Shown: positions 26,007 through 34,627 of the stretch, piece after piece | How the letters are laid out: every line of letters starts with the position of its first letter | How positions within the stretch are numbered: the stretch's first letter is position 1 | From: Thermoplasma sp. | GTDB lineage: Archaea > Thermoplasmatota > Thermoplasmata > Thermoplasmatales > Thermoplasmataceae | Reading direction: 5' to 3' | Length of the DNA stretch: 53,270 bases | Assembly (NCBI RefSeq): GCF_008709555.1 | Contig: NZ_VYIJ01000010.1 | Location: forward strand, 1 to 53,270 | Notes under the pieces: model-generated | What the model saw: the letters and a program-made list of their open reading frames with translations, nothing else | Database searches by the model: none | What the model was told of the DNA's origin: nothing | Program-made: the position numbers and the translations under genes

Positions 26007-27488
26007 TCATTCGTATGATCTGTCGTCAAGGTTGTAGTTGTAGAAATCTTTCTGCGATGTGGTATTCTCGGAAGAATATGCCGCAGCCATGCTGCCGTAC
26101 TCCTTGGTTATCTTCTCCTCTACAGGTACGTAGAGCTTTATGGCTTCCTCAACATCCTCCTTCTCTATAAGCTTGTTGCCCTTGAACACTGCTATATCCC
26201 CGGCAGCCCTGATCAGGCCGCCAAGTTCCCTGAGTCTCAGCGTGAGCTCATTGTTCTTCTTGTCTATGATCTTCGCCCTCTTCTTTCCTTCTTCTATTAT
26301 GAGACCTGCCGCCTCCATGGTCATATGCGGTATCTTTCCATCCATGGTTATTTCCTGAGATATGAACTGCAGATACTTCATCCTGTTTTCCTCCGTATCC
26401 TTCATAGTGGTCTTCATAAGTATCTCGTATCCATTCCCAACGATCCTGGATCTCAGAGGGCTGAGTATGTATGGAAGATCATTTATGTTGCATGCAGCTA
26501 CGAGTATAAAATCGGCTGGTACCTTGTCCACCCTGACGCTTGCCCCTGCACTCTGAGGGTTCCTACCCGTTATGGGAAATGATTTCTCCTGCATCGCAGT
26601 CAGTATATAGCGCTGTAAATTCCCAAGATGTGTTATCTCATCTATGAAGAGAACTCCCTGATGCGCCTCATGAACCGATCCCGCTATCACCCTTTCGTAG
26701 GGCAGCGTTCCAAGCTGCGGATGCCCGCCGTAAGGGTCATGCCTGACGTCGCCAAGGAGCTCTGTCTCGCTTGCTCCGGTCGCAAGAACAAACGGATTTC
26801 TGTCTATCGGTACGATGGTCTTGCTTGGGCTCTTCTTCTCAAGTCTCCTGCGCCTTTCAAGCGTCTTCTCATCAAGAACCCTTATCTTGTCGTTGTATCT
26901 CTCGTACACTATTATCTCGTCGTGATCTCCGTTTCTCCTCGTGAGCGTGACCTTGTCCAGATTGTTCTGGACACCGAATGCCGCACCTATTACGTTGAAT
27001 ACGTCACCGAAAGGCCCCTGTGTACCCATCTGCACCTTAGGTGAGTTGCAGTTTGGGCATACCGCATCTGATGGTGAAGAGTAGAAACCGCATTTGCTGC
27101 ATCTGTATCCAAGGCGCTCAGCGACGCTTGTAGGGGCATCTTTTGGATCTATTATAATACCTGATGTGGATGTCTCCTCTTCGCGTTCAGCCATGACCTC
27201 TTCCCTGGTCTTTATCTCAACAAATGGCCTCTCAGGATACTGTGGGTTATGCACCACACGTATCTCCTCAGTTGGCCTCTCGATATAGAAGGACATGGCC
27301 TGCGCTATCATCGACTTGCCGACGCCGGGTGGCCCAACCAGCAGAAGATGCCTCCTCTGCTTTGCCGCCACCATGGCTATCTTTACGGCATCATCCTGAC
27401 CTATAACCCTTTCCAGGGGATTCGTTGGTATCTTTATGTAGGATGTGTCGGGATAATCATTATAAGAGTCTACATAGAACGTTCCCAT
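26007..27488 (-). CDS. Lon-like AAA+ ATPase without protease domain, with zinc-ribbon insert
   Basis: A 493-residue AAA+ protein close to archaeal LonB. Walker A is GPPGVGKSM (52-60), Walker B is GVLFIDEITHL (about 278-288) and a sensor region LVAACNINDLPYILSPLRSR follows. A zinc-ribbon-like insert has Cys130, Cys133, Cys144 and Cys147. The chain ends after the AAA+ lid; no Ser-Lys Lon protease domain and no membrane segment is present. It may remodel or unfold proteins for a partner, or act in DNA transactions. It overlaps the preceding dnaG gene by 19 nt, which points to co-expression. Confidence 0.85.
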   Translation of the reverse strand: MGTFYVDSYNDYPDTSYIKIPTNPLERVIGQDDAVKIAMVAAKQRRHLLLVGPPGVGKSMIAQAMSFYIERPTEEIRVVHNPQYPERPFVEIKTREEVMAEREEETSTSGIIIDPKDAPTSVAERLGYRCSKCGFYSSPSDAVCPNCNSPKVQMGTQGPFGDVFNVIGAAFGVQNNLDKVTLTRRNGDHDEIIVYERYNDKIRVLDEKTLERRRRLEKKSPSKTIVPIDRNPFVLATGASETELLGDVRHDPYGGHPQLGTLPYERVIAGSVHEAHQGVLFIDEITHLGNLQRYILTAMQEKSFPITGRNPQSAGASVRVDKVPADFILVAACNINDLPYILSPLRSRIVGNGYEILMKTTMKDTEENRMKYLQFISQEITMDGKIPHMTMEAAGLIIEEGKKRAKIIDKKNNELTLRLRELGGLIRAAGDIAVFKGNKLIEKEDVEEAIKLYVPVEEKITKEYGSMAAAYSSENTTSQKDFYNYNLDDRSYE

Positions 27489-28774
27489 GCTATCACGTTT
27501 ATATCAACGGGCTTCTTCGTTATGTGCCCAAGTTTGAGCCCGTATATATTCTTTATTCCCGCATTGTATGAGACGTCTATCAGCCTCTGTGATATTATGC
27601 CACCCGTTATGACCGTGTTGCCCCTAGGATCCTGAGATATCCTGTCCACAGCCTCCGAAACAGGAAAGGAAAAGAGCTTCTCGCCGTTTGAATCATAGAC
27701 CTCGGTCAGCTTGAGCTGCGCAAGCGCCTCTATCCTCTTGGAAACTTCATGCGGGTTAAGAAGATCCAGAAATCCCTCCTTCTGCACGGTTACCTGCTGG
27801 GTCTGTTCCTCATGCATCTCCTCTGCCCTTGAAGTCTGTTCTGGAGGTTCCTCCACGACTTCAGCTTTGGCCTCATGGTTGTTGCTGGGCTGAGATCCAA
27901 AGACAATATTGTTCCTCTGTGAATATTCCTTGAGCTCGTCGTTCATGCCGTGCATGGACAGGTACTGGTCTATTGGAGTCTTGTACCTGAGGGCCTTGAC
28001 GATCTGCTTGTAGGTAAGTTCCTCAACCTCAGTCCCCGGTGGGGCCCTTGCAACAAAGTCCACTTCGGCTACCTGAAGCATCTCCTTCAGTATTAGATCG
28101 CCGCCCCTGTCTCCGTCCAGAAATACCGTAACTGTTCTCTCCTTTGAAAGCTTTTTAACGGTATCAGGGATGTTTGTACCCTGTACAGCTATGGTATTCT
28201 TTATACCATATTTCAGGAGATTCAGTACGTCATTTCTGCCCTCAACGACGATTATCGAATCAGAATCGTTTATCGCCGGACCTGCTGGAAGCTTTTCCTC
28301 GCCATAGGATATTATCTCTGACTTTTCTACCTCCTCCCTAACGCTCTTGACAAGGCTTTCGCTGAGATCGTCCCCCTTGCTGTTCATATCCTGATAGATC
28401 TTCTTTGCCCTCTCTATTATCTTCTGCCTCTTCTGTACTCTCACGTCTTCAACATTTGCTATCTCAACCTTGGCCTTGCATGGACCTATCCTGTCAATTG
28501 TCTCTAGAGCCGCTGCCAGGATGGCTGTTTCAACCTGATCAAGACCAGAAGGAATGAGGGCATAACCCTCGGTTCTGCCCTTTTTGCTGTCTATCTCGAC
28601 CTCGATCCTCCCGATCTTCCCGCTTTTCTGGAGATCCCTCAGATCCAGATCGTCACCAAGCAAACCCTCAGTCTGACCAAATATTGCTCCAACCACATCT
28701 GGTTTTTCAACCACCCCATCGGTATATATCTTCGCCTTGATCATGTATTTTGTTAAGTTTGGATCTACGTTCAT
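27470..28774 (-). CDS. dnaG: Archaeal DnaG-like primase
   Basis: An archaeal DnaG protein. The TOPRIM domain is clear: SIIVVEGRNDVLNLL with its Glu, and TVFLDGDRGGDLIL with the acidic pair. Archaeal DnaG is found with the exosome and can also prime DNA. I place the start at ATG 28774 (434 residues, MNVDPNLTKYMI), which has a strong AGGTGAT site 4 nt upstream; the frame is open to 28816, but that extension looks unlike a coding start. About residues 265-345 are a variable linker rich in Glu and Gln. Confidence 0.94.
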   Translation of the reverse strand: MNVDPNLTKYMIKAKIYTDGVVEKPDVVGAIFGQTEGLLGDDLDLRDLQKSGKIGRIEVEIDSKKGRTEGYALIPSGLDQVETAILAAALETIDRIGPCKAKVEIANVEDVRVQKRQKIIERAKKIYQDMNSKGDDLSESLVKSVREEVEKSEIISYGEEKLPAGPAINDSDSIIVVEGRNDVLNLLKYGIKNTIAVQGTNIPDTVKKLSKERTVTVFLDGDRGGDLILKEMLQVAEVDFVARAPPGTEVEELTYKQIVKALRYKTPIDQYLSMHGMNDELKEYSQRNNIVFGSQPSNNHEAKAEVVEEPPEQTSRAEEMHEEQTQQVTVQKEGFLDLLNPHEVSKRIEALAQLKLTEVYDSNGEKLFSFPVSEAVDRISQDPRGNTVITGGIISQRLIDVSYNAGIKNIYGLKLGHITKKPVDINVIAWERSM

Positions 28775-28778
28775 CCAT

Positions 28779-28785
28779 ATCACCT
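28779..28785 (-). promoter_or_regulatory. Ribosome binding site deciding the dnaG start
   Basis: AGGTGAT on the minus strand is a full match to the expected anti-Shine-Dalgarno end of archaeal 16S rRNA. It is spaced 4 nt from ATG 28774 and therefore selects this start over the upstream in-frame ATG codons. Confidence 0.7.
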
Positions 28786-28987
28786 TTTTGAATGATAATG
28801 ATATTAACATTACCACCTAAAATCGGCATCAAATTAACAAATGCATAAATGATATATAATGTATTCTATCACGCAACGGACATGGGAAATATAGTTGATC
28901 TGTCTGACGGACAGCTTATTTTTGCGCATTGATACGATGATGGTCAGATATTTATAGGTCAATTAAATAGCAATATCAAGGTTATAC

Positions 28988-30013
28988 ATGATAAGATTCG
29001 GTATTGCTGGAATACCCCTCACAAGCAAGGGAAGGACTTTTATAGATTCGGTTGAAGAAACACATAACCTGGGCCTTAATGCGTTGGAGGTGCAACTTCT
29101 CCGTGTCAACGTGCAGGAGAATTCGGCCGAAGAATATACTGGCCTGAGGCCATACGATGTCGAGGATTCAATAATAATAGACGTACTCAGGCAGGATGAA
29201 GACGGCAACTACAGGAGTGTTGGCATAGATACCGAAATAGAGGAAGATGACATAGTCCAGGAGCTCTTCTGGAACATGGCAAGGAATTATGACGAACTTG
29301 AGACCGGAGGCGAACTTGCCAAGGAACTGGATGTTACACTTTCCATGCATGCACCGTATTATATGGATATGATAGGGTCGCCTGACATAGCTGAGAAATC
29401 GATTAACCACCTCAGATGGGCACTCATCCTTGGGAAGTATCTGGGTGCAAGGAGAGTTGTCACCCATTCTGGCTTCTATCATGGAAGCAAGAAGGACAGC
29501 CTCAACAAATTTGCTGAGGTCTATTCTGATATACTGAACGAGTTCTCTCCAGATAGTGGTTATCCATACATTGGTGTCGAGACCTCCGGGAAGCATGAGG
29601 TCTTCGGTACGACAAAGGAGGTTCTGGAGCTGGCCAGAAGGATAAACATAGAGCCCATACTTAATTTTGCACACGTCCATGCTTTAACTGGAGGTTCCCT
29701 CGTTGAGATAAAGGATTTCGAAAGCGTCATAAATGATTTCAAGAAGTATGCGAAATACGATCTCTACACGGAATTTTCCGGCGTGGAATTCGATGGCAAT
29801 GAGGAACGGAGGCTCACGGCCATAAAACACGGTACGTTGAAGTTTGAAACTCTATCTGAGTATCTGATCGATTATCCAGACGACATGACAATAATCTCTT
29901 CATCGCCACTGCTTGAGCACGACGCGCAGTACATGCAGATAATATATGTCAGGTCGTACTTCAAGAAGATGCAGAGAAAAAGGGTCGTAGAAAAACCACT
30001 TTCGGGTGATTGA
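28988..30013 (+). CDS. Endonuclease IV-like TIM-barrel protein
   Basis: A 341-residue xylose isomerase/AP endonuclease-fold protein. Residues that match endonuclease IV metal ligands are His121 (LSMHAPYYM), His160 (VVTHSGFYHG), Glu198 (IGVETSGK) and His229 (NFAHVHA). The usual Asp of the fourth ligand is Asn226, and the last Glu seems to be replaced in ISSSPLLEHD. An insertion at residues 45-90 is rich in acidic residues. It may still be a DNA repair nuclease with a changed metal site, or a sugar-handling relative. Its stop and the next gene's ATG are adjacent. Confidence 0.75.
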   Translation: MIRFGIAGIPLTSKGRTFIDSVEETHNLGLNALEVQLLRVNVQENSAEEYTGLRPYDVEDSIIIDVLRQDEDGNYRSVGIDTEIEEDDIVQELFWNMARNYDELETGGELAKELDVTLSMHAPYYMDMIGSPDIAEKSINHLRWALILGKYLGARRVVTHSGFYHGSKKDSLNKFAEVYSDILNEFSPDSGYPYIGVETSGKHEVFGTTKEVLELARRINIEPILNFAHVHALTGGSLVEIKDFESVINDFKKYAKYDLYTEFSGVEFDGNEERRLTAIKHGTLKFETLSEYLIDYPDDMTIISSSPLLEHDAQYMQIIYVRSYFKKMQRKRVVEKPLSGD

Positions 30014-30304
30014 ATGCGCGAATATCCTGTCAAGAAGGGTTTTCCAACGGATTATGAATCCATAAGGGCGAAGATATCGGAACTTGGATACAGCGTTAGA
30101 TCAGAGGGAGATCTTCTAATAGCATCCATTCCGGGCATATCCAGGATAGAGATAAAGCCCGATAAAAAAAAGATCCTTGTCAATACTGGCGATTATGATA
30201 GCGGTTCCGACAAACTGGCTGTTGTCAGGGCATACAACGACTTCATAGAGAAGTTGACCGGCTATTCCGCCAAGGAAAGGAAAAAATTGATGACAAAGGA
30301 TTAG
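30014..30304 (+). CDS. Small conserved archaeal protein (COG4004 type)
   Basis: A 96-residue alpha/beta protein. It fits the T. acidophilum protein TA0095, for which an NMR structure of a two-layer sandwich was described, as I recall; its biochemical role is unknown. Visible features are a strand-rich middle (DLLIASIPGISRIEIKPDKK) and a basic C-terminal helix (YSAKERKKLMTK). It starts immediately after the stop of the endonuclease IV-like gene (TGAATG), so a shared role in nucleic acid processing is possible but unproved. Confidence 0.75.
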   Translation: MREYPVKKGFPTDYESIRAKISELGYSVRSEGDLLIASIPGISRIEIKPDKKKILVNTGDYDSGSDKLAVVRAYNDFIEKLTGYSAKERKKLMTKD

Positions 30305-30813
30305 GACGGCATGAAGAACTGGAGGGCCACGGCCAGACCCATTATGATAAGCAGCAGGCCCAGTGTTATGAAAGATGCCATATGAGTTATCCTCCTTATC
30401 CTCTTCATCTCATCGTATTTCTTCTCTGCAGCCAGGCGCATTATCAATTTCCCGTGATAGATGTTGTTTGCGTACATCAGAACTATTGTTATCCAGACTA
30501 TGATCACCTTGTAAAGCAGTATCTCCCCACCCAGCGTCGTCGTCAACAGGGAGAAGTTACCGCCTATGTATTCGTAGCCAAGGTATGCACCGGTCACAAG
30601 GAGTATGGCAACCGTGGCGTCTGTCCACCAGCCGAAGTACCGTCCAATGATACCAACTATCTTCGTCCTCTCACTCTCGTCTGATGTGGCCTTGTAAGAT
30701 GCAGGCCAGACAATGAACCATATGAAGAGCGACCCTCCAATGAAGATCATGGCGGCGAAGACATGTATTATGAGTACTGCAAGCAGTATCCCTACTATGC
30801 TCATACGCTTCAA
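30301..30813 (-). CDS. CopD-like four-helix membrane protein
   Basis: A 170-residue integral membrane protein with four clear transmembrane helices (about residues 7-35, 66-84, 100-118 and 145-167). His17 in the first helix (IIHVFAAMIFIGGSLFIW), a histidine in YHGKL and another in THMASF fit the CopD/DUF2269-like family, which in bacteria is linked to copper or heme. The ligand here is not known. It converges with the preceding gene, overlapping 4 nt. Confidence 0.7.
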   Translation of the reverse strand: MKRMSIVGILLAVLIIHVFAAMIFIGGSLFIWFIVWPASYKATSDESERTKIVGIIGRYFGWWTDATVAILLVTGAYLGYEYIGGNFSLLTTTLGGEILLYKVIIVWITIVLMYANNIYHGKLIMRLAAEKKYDEMKRIRRITHMASFITLGLLLIIMGLAVALQFFMPS

Positions 30814-31148
30814 TTTTTAAGTTCTATAAATTAATGTTGGCTTGCCTGCGAATTTCGATCGAGATGGCTGCAACATTCCTCATAATCGTATTTTTGTAGA
30901 AGTTCATGTCTGACAAGTCCAGTGAAATTGCTTTTAATTTACACCTATATATGTATGATGCCTAATTAGAAATAATATTGATATATGAATAAATATGCTA
31001 TTTCATCGATGATCCGTGAATAATTAATGATACATTTTTTTATTATAAATTTTGAATATTGGCAGACTACGTCTAAACAATGCTCCAATAAAAACATGAT
31101 AGAAATATTTTAATACTTCCTATGTTATTATCATACAGGTGGTAAAGA
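30814..31148. other. Intergenic region before HTa
   Basis: A 335-bp spacer holding the promoter of the CopD-like gene on the minus strand and that of HTa on the plus strand. The HTa side has a TATA-like run (ATATTTTAAT, about 31106-31115). The middle is AT-rich, and I found no tRNA, guide RNA or coding frame in it. Confidence 0.5.
31137..31142 (+). promoter_or_regulatory. Ribosome binding site of HTa
   Basis: AGGTGG stands 6 nt before the HTa ATG, so the message has a 5' leader, unlike many genes nearby. Strong ribosome binding fits a very abundant chromosomal protein. Confidence 0.6.
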
Positions 31149-31421
31149 ATGGTTGGAATCAGTGAGCTATCCAAGGAGGTAGCAAAGAAGGCAAACACCA
31201 CCCAGAAAGTGGCAAGAACCGTGATAAAGTCTTTTCTGGATGAGATAGTCGCGCAGGCCAACGGAGGCCAGAAGATAAACCTGGCTGGCTTTGGTATCTT
31301 TGAGAGAAGGACGCAGGGCCCGAGGAAAGCAAGGAACCCGCAGACAAAGAAGGTCATTGAAGTACCGTCCAAGAAGAAATTCGTCTTCAGGGCCTCAAGC
31401 AAGATCAAATATCAGCAGTAA
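31149..31421 (+). CDS. HU-type histone-like protein HTa
   Basis: The 90-residue DNA-binding protein of Thermoplasma, a bacterial-type HU/IHF homologue. It has the HU helix block (GISELSKEVAKKANTTQKVA), the INLAGFGIFERR turn (about residues 43-54), and the DNA-inserting arm with the GPRKARNPQTKKVIEVPSKK stretch including the conserved RNPQT. It packs DNA in place of the archaeal histone that Thermoplasma lacks, and is a well known case of acquisition from bacteria. It has its own promoter and ribosome binding site. Confidence 0.97.
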   Translation: MVGISELSKEVAKKANTTQKVARTVIKSFLDEIVAQANGGQKINLAGFGIFERRTQGPRKARNPQTKKVIEVPSKKKFVFRASSKIKYQQ

Positions 31422-31528
31422 GCTGATCCATTTTACATCTTTATTTTTATTTCTCCGCTTTTATCTTCTAATGATAAATGAAAGGAAACTCTCAATAAAC
31501 GTAAAAATGTTATAGATCAGATGTGCGC

Positions 31529-32089
31529 TTACCTTGCGGACTGCGCAACCCTTTCTATCTCTTCCTTCTTGCTTATCGCGAATGATGAGGGATCGTTCCT
31601 TGCTGCAGCCATTATCTCATCGGCGAGGCAGTTTACTATGGACTTCTTGTTCTTGAATGAGGCATTCGTCGCACCGGTTGCAATGTTCCTCAGGGCCTCA
31701 TCAACCCTCCTGGATGGGGAAACATCAACCGATTTTGGCACAGCTATACCACCGTATTTGAGTCTGGTAACCTCTTCCCTTGGCCCTGCATTCTCTATGG
31801 CGTTTATCAGTATCTGCAACGGGTTCTGCTTCGTCTTCTCTGCTATTATCTGAAAAGCCTCCTCTGTTATCTTGTAAGCGCTGTATTTTTTGCCGGTCCA
31901 TTTCTCGCTCCTCATCAGCTTGTTTATCAATCTTTCTACCACATTCATATTTATTTTTCCAGCATAATAGGACGAGAACCTGCCACCGGTATGCAGGTTC
32001 AATGCGGACTTTACGTTGATGTATTTCACCATACCTGGATCGTGGATCTCCACGGTATTGACATCGTATTTGTTGAACAGCATCAGCAT
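31529..32089 (-). CDS. rps7: 30S ribosomal protein S7
   Basis: A 186-residue archaeal S7. Family blocks are [20 protein letters not shown], then [20 protein letters not shown], the signature [14 protein letters not shown] and the basic end [16 protein letters not shown]7 binds the 3' domain of 16S rRNA at the head of the small subunit. It follows rps12 directly with no gap and is co-transcribed with it. Confidence 0.97.
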   Translation of the reverse strand: MLMLFNKYDVNTVEIHDPGMVKYINVKSALNLHTGGRFSSYYAGKINMNVVERLINKLMRSEKWTGKKYSAYKITEEAFQIIAEKTKQNPLQILINAIENAGPREEVTRLKYGGIAVPKSVDVSPSRRVDEALRNIATGATNASFKNKKSIVNCLADEIMAAARNDPSSFAISKKEEIERVAQSAR

Positions 32090-32518
32090 TTATCTCACCG
32101 TCTTCTCCTTTCTTCCCTTAACAAGTTCCTTGAGCGAGATCCCATTTACTGCCACAACCTTATACCTCACTCCAGGTATATCACCCTTACTTCTGCCCAT
32201 CCTTCCGCCTATGCCCTCAACGGTGACCTCATCATGCTCATCGATATAGTTGATTGCACCATCACCGACCGCGAAAGCAGTTATCTGTCTTCCGTTCTTT
32301 ATGAGCTGTACCTTGACGCATTTCCTTATGGCGGAGTTAGGCTGCTTGGCCTCTATACCAACCTTCTCTATGGCTATCCCCTTTGCCTGGGGTGCACCCT
32401 CAAGGGGGTCACTCTTCCTCTTGAGCTGAAGAACTCTCCTCTTGTAATCTCTATCGGACCACCTGAATTTCTTCCTCGTCTCGAGTAATTTTCTTCCGGC
32501 GTTTATACCATTTCCCAT
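32090..32518 (-). CDS. rps12: 30S ribosomal protein S12
   Basis: A 142-residue archaeal S12 with the decoding-centre signature [15 protein letters not shown] (about residues 59-73) and a second loop [12 protein letters not shown] perfect GGTGAT ribosome binding site (32522-32527) lies 3 nt before its ATG. It is the first gene of the S12-S7 pair. In many archaea this pair is followed by elongation factor 2 and preceded by RNA polymerase genes; here its neighbours are HTa and purM. Confidence 0.97.
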   Translation of the reverse strand: MGNGINAGRKLLETRKKFRWSDRDYKRRVLQLKRKSDPLEGAPQAKGIAIEKVGIEAKQPNSAIRKCVKVQLIKNGRQITAFAVGDGAINYIDEHDEVTVEGIGGRMGRSKGDIPGVRYKVVAVNGISLKELVKGRKEKTVR

Positions 32519-32688
32519 TATATCACCATGATGCCATGAAACTGATCTTACTGTGTGTGATGCATAATACGTATCTGATATTTATATCTGACATTTACCT
32601 TTATATTGATATTCATATATAAAATGATCATATCTCCACTATGCCATGAAATCACAACAAAGTTATTATATGAAGTGATACCCACATC

Positions 32689-33705
32689 ATGAGCGAAGTT
32701 GAAGGGGGGATCATAAACAGGAAGCTCCAGGGTGAATTCGTAAACACCTTCATCAGGCAGTTGAAATTTCACCGTGAAGATTTCAAGAATATTGGATATA
32801 TGGGTGGCTTCACATCAATAATAGACATGGGAAATTTTGCCATCACCTTCAACAATGATGGTGTCGGTACCAAGACGATGATAGCTGAGGCGGTTAATAA
32901 GTATGATACGCTGGGTATCGACTGTGTTGCTATGAACGTTAACGATGCCATAACCGTTGGATCAGAACCAATTGCGATGGTTGATTACCTTGCAGTTAAC
33001 AGGATGGACGATGAGATGGCAAAACAGCTGGGAACCGGATTCAACGTGGGTGCCCAGATGGCCAACATAAGCATAGTGGGCGGGGAAACGGCGGTGCTGC
33101 CAGATGTGGTCAAGCATATAGATGTATCCGGCGCGGTTATTGGAATCGTGCAGAAGAACCAGATAATAACTGGTTCAAATATAAAGGAAGGCGACATAAT
33201 AATAGGGCTGGGAAGCAGCGGACTGCATTCCAATGGCTTCACCACCGTCAGGAAGATAATTGAAGATAACAGGATAGATCTTCAGGATCCTTTCCCTGGA
33301 GATTCAAAGAAGACCTACGAGGTTCTCCTTGAGCCCACCAGGATATATGTGAGGGAGATACTTGATATAATGGGTATAATAACGATAAAGGGCATGGCGA
33401 ATATAACAGGCGGAGGCTTCAAGAACATAACAAGGATGAAGGATATGAAGTACATCATAGATGATCCATTCGAACCCCAGAACGTCTTTGTAAGGCTCAT
33501 GGAGATGGGTGACCTGAATTACGCCCAGATGTTCGAGGTCTTCAACATGGGGACGGGCTTTGTCCTGGTTATAGATGAGGATGAAAAAGTAGATGTGATG
33601 AATGCGCTCAAGGGTAAGGTACCGGTTAAGGTTCTGGGCCATGTGGAGAATGGTACTGGCGTTGAGATACCGAAATATGAGGTCTCACTGAAGGGCTATT
33701 ACTGA
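32689..33705 (+). CDS. purM: Phosphoribosylformylglycinamidine cyclo-ligase
   Basis: A 338-residue AIR synthetase of purine synthesis, closing the imidazole ring with ATP. The PurM fold is complete: FNNDGVGTKTMIAEAVNKYD (about 54-73), CVAMNVNDAITVGSEPIAM, VGGETAVLPDVV, and IGLGSSGLHSNGFTTVR. A TTATTATATG element about 25 bp upstream suggests a leaderless mRNA. It converges with the ABC ATPase gene, overlapping by 7 nt. Confidence 0.95.
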   Translation: MSEVEGGIINRKLQGEFVNTFIRQLKFHREDFKNIGYMGGFTSIIDMGNFAITFNNDGVGTKTMIAEAVNKYDTLGIDCVAMNVNDAITVGSEPIAMVDYLAVNRMDDEMAKQLGTGFNVGAQMANISIVGGETAVLPDVVKHIDVSGAVIGIVQKNQIITGSNIKEGDIIIGLGSSGLHSNGFTTVRKIIEDNRIDLQDPFPGDSKKTYEVLLEPTRIYVREILDIMGIITIKGMANITGGGFKNITRMKDMKYIIDDPFEPQNVFVRLMEMGDLNYAQMFEVFNMGTGFVLVIDEDEKVDVMNALKGKVPVKVLGHVENGTGVEIPKYEVSLKGYY

Positions 33706-34622
33706 TCCCCCCCATTTTTAAGTATAGATATATAGGCTTCCTCCAGCCCAGATCCAACGCTGTCGTACCGTATTATCTTTCCGACCCCAACCAGCTTCTG
33801 GAGTATCTCGGCGCGTTCCTCATTGCTTCCATCATATGGTATAACGACAGAATTCCGGCCATTTATCTGTGGATCGAGCCCAATGGCTTTGATCGCCGAT
33901 ATGGTTCTCTCATCCACCTGATCGAGGAATTCAACGACGACAGCTTTTGTCCTGAATTCTCTTGATATGTTCGATACCTTATCCTTCGCCAGAATCCTGC
34001 CGTGATTTATGAATATGACCTCGTCGCAGACCTCTGAAACCTCGGACAGCAGATGCGAACTCATGAGCACGAGCCTGTCTTCCTTAAGTTTAACAATGAG
34101 ATCGCGTATTATCTTCATCTCAAATGGATCTAGACCGCTTGTGGGCTCATCCAGCAGAAGAACCTGTGGATCCGGCAACAGTGCAGAGGCGATCACCACT
34201 CTCTGCCTCTGGCCCTTGGACAGATCGCCTATCCTCTTATCCAGATCGGGAAGGGCAAGTGCCTTTGAATAATACTCTATCTTATCTCTTGCGTCCTTCC
34301 TGTTCATCCTACGTAGTTCCGCAACGAACATAAGGGAATCTTCAACAGTGAAGTACGGAAACGGTGATGGGGACTCTATGACAGACCCCATACTCTTGAA
34401 AGCCTCGACCGGATTCCTGTTCACATCTATCCCGTTTATCATGGCTTTCCCGGACGACGGCCTGAGAAGATTAGTGAGTATCTTCAGCGTTGTCGTCTTA
34501 CCTGCGCCGTTTGGGCCAAGATATCCGATGGCACCGCTGTCCTCATATCTGAATGATACATTTTCGAGTGCCTTGAACTTTCCGAAATACTTCGATACAT
34601 TGACCAGTTCTATTGACGCCAT
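33699..34622 (-). CDS. ABC transporter ATP-binding protein
   Basis: A 307-residue ABC ATPase with Walker A GPNGAGKTT, the signature LSKGQRQRVVIA, Walker B VLLLDEPTSGLDP and the switch His in LMSSHLL. The C-terminal 80 residues follow the export-type (ABC-2, DrrA/NatA-like) pattern. It lies 5 bp after its permease gene, forming a two-gene exporter of unknown cargo. Confidence 0.93.
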   Translation of the reverse strand: MASIELVNVSKYFGKFKALENVSFRYEDSGAIGYLGPNGAGKTTTLKILTNLLRPSSGKAMINGIDVNRNPVEAFKSMGSVIESPSPFPYFTVEDSLMFVAELRRMNRKDARDKIEYYSKALALPDLDKRIGDLSKGQRQRVVIASALLPDPQVLLLDEPTSGLDPFEMKIIRDLIVKLKEDRLVLMSSHLLSEVSEVCDEVIFINHGRILAKDKVSNISREFRTKAVVVEFLDQVDERTISAIKAIGLDPQINGRNSVVIPYDGSNEERAEILQKLVGVGKIIRYDSVGSGLEEAYISILKNGGDQ

Positions 34623-34627
34623 CTATA

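Noticed and set aside
32529-32577. Possible second C/D box RNA between rps12 and purM (ATGATGC..CTGA..GTGATGC..CTGA)
   Set aside because: Both C boxes miss the last A, the first guide space is only 7 nt, and the D'-C' spacing is long. It also overlaps promoters, so I consider it chance.
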